From Verrucomicrobiales bacterium (GTDB lineage Bacteria; Verrucomicrobiota; Verrucomicrobiia; Limisphaerales; UBA9464), in assembly GCA_027489875.1 (NCBI GenBank), contig JAIXZE010000255.1, forward strand, positions 1 to 32,688: a stretch of 32,688 nt of DNA. Reading direction: 5' to 3'. This document shows positions 26,671 to 32,688 of this stretch, in pieces. Numbering within the stretch: position 1 is the first letter of the stretch; each line of letters opens with the position of its first letter. The translations under genes and the position numbers were made by a program. The notes beneath the pieces were generated by a model. That model did not search any database. It was not told the DNA's origin and saw only the letters and a program-made list of their open reading frames with translations.

Positions 26671-27969
26671 TTACTGAACTCCACCTCGCTCGTTGCGGGT
26701 GAAGCGGACGAACGCGGCGGCGGTTCCCAGGAACAGGGCGGTGAACACGCACAGGACCTGGACGCCGGAGCGGTACGCCTGCGCCGGTTCCATGGCGACC
26801 AGGCTGGGCTTCAGCCATTGCAGCACCCCGACGTAACCGCACGCCAGTGCCACCACCGCGTACACCACGCCGAACCGCCGCCGTGCGAAGAGGTCGTTCA
26901 ACAGCACGTTCGCGAGCGTGAAGAACGTCATCGCCCAGGCGAACCAAGGCACCAGCGGTGACGCCGCCCAGTTCTCCGGCTTGTTGAAGAACATCACCTG
27001 CAGCGGCAATCGCGGCAGCACCGTACACGCCAGCGCTGCACCGCCGCCCATCGCCAGCGTCGCGAGGAACGTCAGCTTCAACGAATCCGACTTCTCCCCC
27101 ATGGCCGCGCTCCGGGCAATCCGCGGCAACATCACCAACGCCAGCGGCACCGTGAACTGCGTGAGGCCGAACCCGATCGTCTGCGCCGGCGAGTACCGCG
27201 CCCCCAGATTCCACTCCGCCAGCGCCGTCGCCGGCACCGCCGCCTGCCAGAACATGTTGTCGTATTGCTGGAACAGCTGGATGGAGGCCGCGTTGATCGC
27301 CAACGGAATGAACCCCGCGCGCCACACCGCCCCGTCAAACGGCGCCGGCTTCATCCGCAAGACTTCACGCGAACCCCACAAACCCACCGTCAACGCCGCC
27401 GCACATCCGAGCGCCGCACCCGTAATGGCCCCGGCCGCACCTCCCGAGAACAACGTCACCAGGGCAACCACCGTTCCAAACCGCCCGATCCCGTCGAGGA
27501 TCGTCAGCCATCCCAGCGCGGCGAAATTCTGACGTCCTTGAACGAGCCCGCGCGCCACCGAGATCCACAAGGTCAGCAAACCCAGCACCCACGTGGCCCA
27601 CAGGCCACCCGGTCCGGAGAGCTTCCAGATCCGGATCAGGTCCCCCTGGAAGAAGAACAACCCCACGGCGACGGCGAGCCAGATTCCGAGGATCAGGACA
27701 AAGGTCCGCCGTGCCGCCGCCGCCACGCCACCCAGCAGCGTTTCCGTCACCGCCGCCGCCGTCTGCTGGCCGAACAACGTCCACAACCCTCCACCCACCG
27801 CCGCGATGACATAGAACGAGGACAACAACGCCTTGAACTCGGCATAGGCCTGGTCGCCGCATCGTTTGCTGACGAACGTGTGGACCAGCATCATCGCTGC
27901 CCCGCCGGCAACCGTCGCCAGCACCATCCACGCCCCCTGCTTCGCAAAGCTCTGCTTCGTGTCGCTCAT
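26671..27969 (-). CDS. Polysaccharide flippase (Wzx/MATE-like membrane protein)
   Basis: The protein has 432 residues from the ATG at 27969 (MSDTKQSFAKQG). It has about twelve hydrophobic helices separated by short loops, beginning AWMVLATVAGGAAMMLVHTF and ending LCVFTALFLGTAAAFVRF. It shows the usual Wzx pattern of helix 1 followed by a charged YAEFKALLS turn. Such proteins move lipid-linked sugar units across the inner membrane. The neighbouring glycosyltransferase gene, 27 bases upstream on the same strand, fits a role in making or exporting a surface glycan. The specific substrate cannot be read. A lipid II flippase or other MOP-superfamily exporter is the main alternative. Confidence 0.8.
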   Translation of the reverse strand: MSDTKQSFAKQGAWMVLATVAGGAAMMLVHTFVSKRCGDQAYAEFKALLSSFYVIAAVGGGLWTLFGQQTAAAVTETLLGGVAAAARRTFVLILGIWLAVAVGLFFFQGDLIRIWKLSGPGGLWATWVLGLLTLWISVARGLVQGRQNFAALGWLTILDGIGRFGTVVALVTLFSGGAAGAITGAALGCAAALTVGLWGSREVLRMKPAPFDGAVWRAGFIPLAINAASIQLFQQYDNMFWQAAVPATALAEWNLGARYSPAQTIGFGLTQFTVPLALVMLPRIARSAAMGEKSDSLKLTFLATLAMGGGAALACTVLPRLPLQVMFFNKPENWAASPLVPWFAWAMTFFTLANVLLNDLFARRRFGVVYAVVALACGYVGVLQWLKPSLVAMEPAQAYRSGVQVLCVFTALFLGTAAAFVRFTRNERGGVQ

Positions 27970-27996
27970 TGATGTCGCATGATTTCCCACCCCGCT

Positions 27997-29241
27997 TCAC
28001 CGCTTCCGCCGGACCATCGGCGGCGGCGGATGCTGGTGCACCCGCTCCGCAAAATCGACCGCATTGCGCGCGATCACCGACCAATCCAGTTCCGCAGCCA
28101 CCTTCCGGGAGGCCTTCAATCCCATCTCCACGCGCTGCGCCGTGGGCATCGAAAGCCAGTAGAGGATGTGATTTCCGAACGAACGCCCATCGAACCCGCT
28201 GAACCGGATGGCGTGCTCGGTCGCGAAATGCCGCCTCAGGTTTTCCAGCGGCGTGCTCACCACCGGCAAGCCGCAGCCCAGATACTCCACCGCCTTCGCC
28301 ACGAAGGCGCAGTGTGTTCCCTCGCTGGCCTCGTAGGGAACGATCCCCATCGCCGCACCCTTCAGCTGCCGCGGGATGTTCGCGTAATGCACGAACCCCG
28401 GGCACTCGATCTGGATTCCGGGGCAGCGCGCTTCCATGTCCTTCACGAACCGCTTCAGCGTCGGCGTGTCACGTCCCACGAACCGATACCGCACGTCCGT
28501 GCGCACCCCGTGGACCAGCGCGAGCGCATCCCGCGCGATCGGTCCCAGATGGTGCTGGTCGAACGACCCATGCATCACCACCACCGGACCCTCGCCGTCC
28601 GCCACCGGCTCCTCCGCCGGACAGAACACCCGCGAATCATACCCGTACAGCAGGGTGCGGATCCGTTCCTGCGGATACCCCACGCCGACGAACCGTTCGG
28701 CGAGCGGATCCGAAACCGTCAGGATGCCCTCCGCGTCGAAGCGCACGGGCAACGACATCTCGTACCGGTTCAGGGCGTCCACCAAACCCGTTTTCGTGAA
28801 CGGGGCCGGCCACGTCTCCATGAAGCCCGTGAGGTAATCCAGGAAGTTCAACACCAGCCGACCGCCCACCTTCTTGCGCGCCCAGCCTGCCGCCACCGCG
28901 GAGATCGTGTGCTGCGCGAACAGGATGTCGTACCCCGCCTCCGGGTCGCCTTCCAGTTTCTGGTCCGCCACCACCTCGCGCACGTATCCCGCCAGCGCCA
29001 CCGGATACAACAGGTACTTCAGGTTCCGGAACCGCGTGTACCGGCCCATCCGCCAACGCTCGAAGATCCGCAGGTTCAGCCCCGGATCCTCCTGCAGTTT
29101 CCTCCAGTCCGGAAACTCCGGGCAGAACAGGTCCAGCCGATGTCCCCGTCGCCGGAACTCCCGCACGATGTGGGGAGCCTCCGCCGACCCGCCCCCACTG
29201 GGCGGCAGGAACGGTTCATGGGTCAGGAACGCGACTCTCAC
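27997..29241 (-). CDS. Family 4-like glycosyltransferase (GT-B fold)
   Basis: The protein has 414 residues from a GTG at 29241. The N-terminal domain opens with MRVAFLTHEPFLPPSGGGSAEAPHIV-type residues (the Gly-rich acceptor-side loop is PPSGGGSA). The C-terminal domain has VVVMHGSFD, RYRFVGRD, and the donor-binding region EASEGTHCAFVAKAVEYLGCG with the E-x7-E-like arrangement, ending PVVSTPLENL. It probably transfers a nucleotide-activated sugar to a lipid-linked or surface glycan. It is co-directional with the flippase downstream (27-base gap) and the M20 peptidase upstream (36-base gap), so the three may be one transcript. No ribosome site decides the GTG, but no upstream alternative is better. 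Confidence 0.88.
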   Translation of the reverse strand: MRVAFLTHEPFLPPSGGGSAEAPHIVREFRRRGHRLDLFCPEFPDWRKLQEDPGLNLRIFERWRMGRYTRFRNLKYLLYPVALAGYVREVVADQKLEGDPEAGYDILFAQHTISAVAAGWARKKVGGRLVLNFLDYLTGFMETWPAPFTKTGLVDALNRYEMSLPVRFDAEGILTVSDPLAERFVGVGYPQERIRTLLYGYDSRVFCPAEEPVADGEGPVVVMHGSFDQHHLGPIARDALALVHGVRTDVRYRFVGRDTPTLKRFVKDMEARCPGIQIECPGFVHYANIPRQLKGAAMGIVPYEASEGTHCAFVAKAVEYLGCGLPVVSTPLENLRRHFATEHAIRFSGFDGRSFGNHILYWLSMPTAQRVEMGLKASRKVAAELDWSVIARNAVDFAERVHQHPPPPMVRRKR

Positions 29242-29277
29242 GGGTGATTCAGTCTTCCCAGTGTCGATGCACGGTTC

Positions 29278-30429
29278 TCACAACCCGCGGAGGAACGCCT
29301 CCAGGATTGCCGTCCCCCGCTCCAGCGATTCCACCGCGATCCACTCGTCCCGGGTGTGCGCCTGCGCAATGTCCCCCGGCCCGAACACCACTGCGGGAAT
29401 CCCGCCTTCCGCCAACGGAGCCGCATCGCAGAAATAATGGACCCCCACCGTCCGCCGCTTCCCCGCCGCCTTGCGCAAGGCCACCACCCACGGCAGGCCT
29501 GGGTCCGTTTCCAATGGATGACACGGCGCCGTCCGCAACGTGTCCATCGTCGCCTCCACCCCGTGTTTCTCGAGCAACTCCTTCACCTCCCGTCGCACCA
29601 TCGTCTCCGATTCCCCCGGCAACGTCCGCCGGTCCACCGAGATCACGCAATCGTCCGGGACGATGTTCGGCTGGGTGCCGCCGCGGATCGATCCGACGTT
29701 CACGGTCGGCGAACCCAGCAGTGGGTGTGACCGGCCTTCGAGCAGGGTTCGGTACTCGCCTTCCAGCAGGTCCACCACGCGGGCCATCGCATGCACCGCG
29801 TTCTTGCCAAGGTGCGGCGTCGCTCCGTGCGCCGCCCGGCCCTGGGTCCGCAGCTGGAGCCAGACATCGCCCTTGTGCGCCGTCACCACTTCCAACCGCG
29901 TCGGTTCCCCCACCACCGCCAGATCCGCGCCGTATCCTTCGCGCGACGCCTGCTCCGCATAGTGCCGCGATCCCATCTGGGCGTTCTCCTCGTCCACCAA
30001 ACCCAGGAAGACAATCTCCACACCTTCCGGCCGGGGACCCGACCTCGCCAACCGGCGCACCGCCTCCAGCATCGCCGCCACGCAGCCCTTGGTATCGCAC
30101 GCACCACGGCCCACCACGCGACCGCCGCGGACCACGGGATTCAACAGGGCGTCGAGGTTTGGATTGCCCACGGTGTCCATGTGGGGGGCGAGCAAGACCC
30201 GACGACGCACCGGGCCCTTCGTTTCCAGCCGGGCCAGGACGTTCCGGCGTCCGGGCGCGACATCCTGGAACTCGACCGTCAGGCCGGCCGCCGCTGCCGT
30301 TGCCGCCACGAAATCGGCCACCCGCGCCTCGCCCGTCCGCGGATCATCCCCCGGCAGGAAGGCCGGATTGACACTCGGCAACGCGATCAGATCGCGAAGC
30401 AGCCGAACCACAGGGGATGGCGACGCCAT
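29278..30429 (-). CDS. M20-family zinc amidohydrolase (ArgE/DapE-like)
   Basis: The protein has 383 residues. The ATG at 30429 is chosen because the 34 codons upstream run into repeat DNA. It carries the full set of M20 metal and catalytic residues: APHMDTVG (His83, Asp85), GRGACDTKG (bridging Asp112), LVDEENAQMGS (Glu147 general base, Glu148), VVGEPTRLE (Glu175), and the C-terminal IAQAHTRDEW histidine. The lid domain contains GRAAHGATPHLGKNAV. Family members remove acyl groups from amino acids (acetylornithine, succinyl-diaminopimelate) or cleave dipeptides. The sequence does not decide among these, so no gene name is given. It is probably cytoplasmic, with no signal peptide. It is first in a possible three-gene operon. 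Confidence 0.88.
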   Translation of the reverse strand: MASPSPVVRLLRDLIALPSVNPAFLPGDDPRTGEARVADFVAATAAAAGLTVEFQDVAPGRRNVLARLETKGPVRRRVLLAPHMDTVGNPNLDALLNPVVRGGRVVGRGACDTKGCVAAMLEAVRRLARSGPRPEGVEIVFLGLVDEENAQMGSRHYAEQASREGYGADLAVVGEPTRLEVVTAHKGDVWLQLRTQGRAAHGATPHLGKNAVHAMARVVDLLEGEYRTLLEGRSHPLLGSPTVNVGSIRGGTQPNIVPDDCVISVDRRTLPGESETMVRREVKELLEKHGVEATMDTLRTAPCHPLETDPGLPWVVALRKAAGKRRTVGVHYFCDAAPLAEGGIPAVVFGPGDIAQAHTRDEWIAVESLERGTAILEAFLRGL

Positions 30430-30496
30430 GCAGGCCCAGACGTTAGGGAGCCGCAGGCGAAGGACAAGGGCGGAGGCGGGTGAGAGGCTGCAAGTT

Positions 30497-30691
30497 GCCA
30501 GTTGTAGGCCGCGTGCCCTCACGCGGCGCAATCTTCAAACCCGCCGGGTGAGGGCACCCGGCCTTCACTCTGGAATCTGGGGACTGGGATCTGGCAACTC
30601 CCTCTGAAGGCCGCGTGCTCCCACGCGGCGCAATCTTCAAAGCCACCGGGTGAGGGCACCCGGCCTTCACTGGGATCTGGCGACTCCCTCA
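30497..30691. repeat. Repeat array: two 102-base units of B-forward, B-reverse, C
   Basis: Four family B hairpins alternate in orientation. B5 is 30508-30527 (loop CCCT), B6 is 30543-30562 (loop AGGG), B7 is 30610-30629 (loop CTCC) and B8 is 30645-30664 (loop AGGG, end pair lost). B5 plus B6 (30507-30570) is repeated by B7 plus B8 (30609-30672) with a 102-base period and few changes. Family C elements fill 30569-30602 and 30668-30691. The last C copy includes the TGA stop of the membrane-protein gene. Confidence 0.85.
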
Positions 30692-31399
30692 CATCCGCAC
30701 CCGGAACCGGTACGACGCCTTGGTCTCCGGCCATGGCGGGTTCGGCGCCTGCGGCCGCGGTTTCCAATCGCTCCATTCGAGGAATTCCCGGCCGGGCCGA
30801 CCCGGGATCGACACGAGGAACCCGGTCAATTCCACACCCGGGAGCACCGGCGCGATCATCCGCTGCCCGCGCTTCGTGAAGAGGAACACCTCCCCCGGGA
30901 CGATCCAGCGTCCCTCCTCCAGCCGCGCCTTCGCCGGGAACATCCGCCCATTTTCCGACACCCGCAGCGTGTTTCCCGTGAGGGAATGGAGTTTCAGCTC
31001 CGCCCCGTTCGCCGCCGGTGCGTCCTTCACGGTCACCGGCAACTTCAACTCGATCTCCAACGTCAGGGTCTTGCCGTCGATCTCGGGTGGGATGTCGGCC
31101 AGGGCCCACGACAGCCAGGCCACCAACCCGAGCACCCCGGCGAGCACGCCCGTCACCACGCCGAGCCCCCGCAGGTACCCCGCCCCCTCCTGCGGACGCA
31201 GCATTCCCAGGATCACCAGGCTCGCCACGAACGCCACCACCCCGCCCGCCAACGCCCAGCCGATCACGAAGAACCCCGACTTTCCCTCGAAGCTCGAGAC
31301 GCGGTACCAACGCACCGCCGCATTCGCGACAAACCCCGCTCCCAACAGCCCCAGAACGGCCATCGGCAACGACAAGAAGAAGTACACCATCCAACGCAT
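30689..31399 (-). CDS. Hypothetical membrane protein
   Basis: The protein has 236 residues from the ATG at 31399, which opens directly into a membrane helix (MRWMVYFFLSLPMAVLGLLG). Two more helices follow (FFVIGWALAGGVVAFVASLVILG and LGVVTGVLAGVLGLVAWLSWAL, in part). A C-terminal soluble beta-rich domain comes next, with IDGKTLTLEIELKLPV, then FPAKARLEEGRWIVPGEVFLF and SIPGRPGREFLEW. I do not recognise the family. The soluble part should lie outside or inside the membrane depending on a topology that the sequence does not settle. Its stop codon lies in repeat DNA. Confidence 0.75.
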   Translation of the reverse strand: MRWMVYFFLSLPMAVLGLLGAGFVANAAVRWYRVSSFEGKSGFFVIGWALAGGVVAFVASLVILGMLRPQEGAGYLRGLGVVTGVLAGVLGLVAWLSWALADIPPEIDGKTLTLEIELKLPVTVKDAPAANGAELKLHSLTGNTLRVSENGRMFPAKARLEEGRWIVPGEVFLFTKRGQRMIAPVLPGVELTGFLVSIPGRPGREFLEWSDWKPRPQAPNPPWPETKASYRFRVRM

Positions 31400-31614
31400 G
31401 ACAGGATCCCCCGCAGGTTTCGGCCCAGCGCCCGCATCCCACGTCGGACACGGTGACCCTTGGCACATCGATGATCCTATCGGCCCGCTGGCGTTGCGGT
31501 ATCCGACCTTCGCCCGATCCGCACTTCATTCATCGGAACGCCCCATTGCTTTCATCGATCCCCCGAGATTAACCATCGCTTCAACCGGCCTCCTGCTGGT
31601 GGAATGCTCGGTTC

Positions 31615-32310
31615 ATGGCGAAAATCCATTTCATCGGCGGCGAAAAGGGCGGCGTCGGCAAATCCGTGGTTGCCCGCGTCCTCGCCCAGTACTTCATCGA
31701 CCGCGAACTGCCGTTCGTGGGATTCGATTCCGACCGTTCGCACGGCGCACTGCTCCGCTTCTACACGGCCTACGCCTCGCCCGTGGTCGTCGACCGCTAC
31801 GAGAGCCTCGACCCGATCATCGAGACCGCCATTGAACATCCCGAGAAGCGCGTCCTCGTGGACCTCGCCGCGCAGACCCACGATCCGCTGGTGAAGTGGA
31901 TGGACGAATCCGGGGTCCTCGAGATGGCCGCGGAAGCCGGCTACTCGATCACGTACTGGCACGTCATGGACAACGGCAAGGACTCCGTCGACCTCCTCCA
32001 GAAGCTGGTCGAGCGGTTCGGCGAACGCCTGGACTACGTGATCGTCCTGAACCATCTCCGAGGCGACAACTTCGACCTGTTCGATGCCTCGCCCGTGAAG
32101 GAGCGCATCCTTGAGCTGAAGGGCCGGATCCTGAACCTCCGTCGCCTCCACGAACCCGTCATCAACAAGATCGACGCCACCAGCACCAGCTTCTGGGCCG
32201 CCCAGAACCGCAACGAGGACGGCAACCGCACCCTCGGCATCCTCGAACGCCAACGCGTCAAGGTCTGGCTCCGCCACGCCTACGAGGAGATCGACCGCGC
32301 CGGGGTTTGA
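31615..32310 (+). CDS. Orphan ParA/MobD-like P-loop ATPase
   Basis: The protein has 231 residues from the ATG at 31615. The N-terminus, MAKIHFIGGEKGGVGKS, is a deviant Walker A with signature Lys11 and Lys16, the mark of the ParA/MinD superfamily. Switch I and Walker B-like segments are FVGFDSDRSHG and KRVLVDLAAQTHD. The rest resembles small MobD-type proteins found in mobilisation loci and also alone on chromosomes. ParA-type ATPases bind DNA or membranes in an ATP-dependent way to position cargo. No ParB, centromere-like repeats or mobilisation genes are visible nearby, so the cargo is unknown. It ends 9 bases from a convergent lipoprotein gene. Confidence 0.82.
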   Translation: MAKIHFIGGEKGGVGKSVVARVLAQYFIDRELPFVGFDSDRSHGALLRFYTAYASPVVVDRYESLDPIIETAIEHPEKRVLVDLAAQTHDPLVKWMDESGVLEMAAEAGYSITYWHVMDNGKDSVDLLQKLVERFGERLDYVIVLNHLRGDNFDLFDASPVKERILELKGRILNLRRLHEPVINKIDATSTSFWAAQNRNEDGNRTLGILERQRVKVWLRHAYEEIDRAGV

Positions 32311-32319
32311 TCCGCGGAT

Positions 32320-32688
32320 TCAGGGTTGGGTCGGCCGCGACAGGATCCCGCTCCGATCGCGCCGAGCCTTTGCGGCCCACGCTTCAAAGGCCACGCGGTC
32401 CCGCCCATCGATCCGTGTGCCTTGGGTTCGGGCAATCCAGGAGTTCGCACCCGTCAGCTTCTGGAAGTCACCCACGATGTAGTAGTACCGCCGGTCGGCA
32501 TACAGCTGCTGGCGATCCTTCGTTATCCACGTGTTGACCACGTCAACGACCTCCTCGACACGCACGGTGAACCCCTTCGGTGTCGGAGGAATGGGCGGTG
32601 CCTCAAACCCGTTGTTCCAAAGGTGCCGGGTGCCATCGACGGTCGACAACGCCGTCGTGCATCCGCCGGCCATCAGCACCGCAGCGAC
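32320..32688 (-). CDS. Putative lipoprotein, N-terminus cut by window edge
   Basis: The frame is open to the end of the window, so the true start lies beyond it; a GTG at 32679 is internal to the signal sequence. The visible part begins VAAVLMAGGCTTALS, a hydrophobic run ending in a plausible lipobox cysteine (AGGC). The mature part has about 110 residues, polar and with several Trp and Tyr (RRYYYIVGDFQKL, NSWIARTQG). I do not recognise the family. It is probably anchored to a membrane by lipid. It is convergent with the ParA-like gene. Confidence 0.7.
   Translation of the reverse strand, partial: VAAVLMAGGCTTALSTVDGTRHLWNNGFEAPPIPPTPKGFTVRVEEVVDVVNTWITKDRQQLYADRRYYYIVGDFQKLTGANSWIARTQGTRIDGRDRVAFEAWAAKARRDRSGILSRPTQP

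Noticed and set aside
27979..29247. Open frame of 422 codons on the plus strand
   Set aside because: It is antisense to the glycosyltransferase, with Arg/His/Pro-rich composition typical of a shadow.
30507..30672. Repeats resembling a CRISPR array
   Set aside because: There are only two units, the repeated part is longer than the intervening part, and orientations alternate. No cas genes are present.

Overview
The window reads as a piece of a chromosome from a GC-rich member of the Verrucomicrobia (PVC group). The reasons are circumstantial but consistent: an ECF sigma factor paired with a Ser/Thr kinase-WD40 protein, a prepilin-like protein with an H-...-DG type C-terminus, very large secreted modular proteins, an esterase fused to an SMP-30 propeller, a hybrid kinase with a periplasmic propeller sensor, and many small palindromic intergenic repeats. 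I could not run a phylogenetic test, so the assignment is an inference.

Layout. 1-956 (minus): truncated secreted protein. 1295-5446 (plus): propeller-sensor hybrid histidine kinase. 5553-5636: tRNA-Leu(UAG), followed by a hairpin that may terminate in both directions. 5727-10391 (minus): giant secreted protein with two discoidin-like and three PA14-like modules. 10670-12154 (minus): GH18 chitinase-like enzyme fused to a c-type-haem Tll0287-like (DUF3365) domain. 12609-14024 (plus): nitronate monooxygenase-like flavoprotein. 14053-14850 (minus): prepilin-like protein. 14992-16755 (minus): esterase/SMP-30 fusion. 17090-17303 (plus): gene-free stretch with a GNRA hairpin and an orphan intrinsic terminator, a candidate non-coding RNA. 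17447-19391 (minus): coupled pair of SPFH membrane proteins. 19652-21678 (minus): coupled ABC-type ATPase and HNH-like protein, a Septu-like candidate defence operon of lower GC than its surroundings. 21898-26414 (plus): ECF sigma factor and kinase-WD40 protein. 26671-30429 (minus): flippase, glycosyltransferase and M20 peptidase. 30689-31399 (minus): small membrane protein. 31615-32310 (plus): orphan ParA/MobD-like ATPase. 32320-32688 (minus): truncated lipoprotein.

Intergenic DNA carries at least three families of short repeats. Family A has four copies, all in one orientation, each with two hairpins whose loops are usually complementary. Family B has eight copies with a GCCGGGTG or GCCGCGTG stem and a 4-nt loop. 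Family C is a degenerate CTGG/CCAG-rich element that usually accompanies A or B. The most interesting items are the ATPase/HNH operon, the GH18-haem fusion, the candidate ncRNA and the repeat families.
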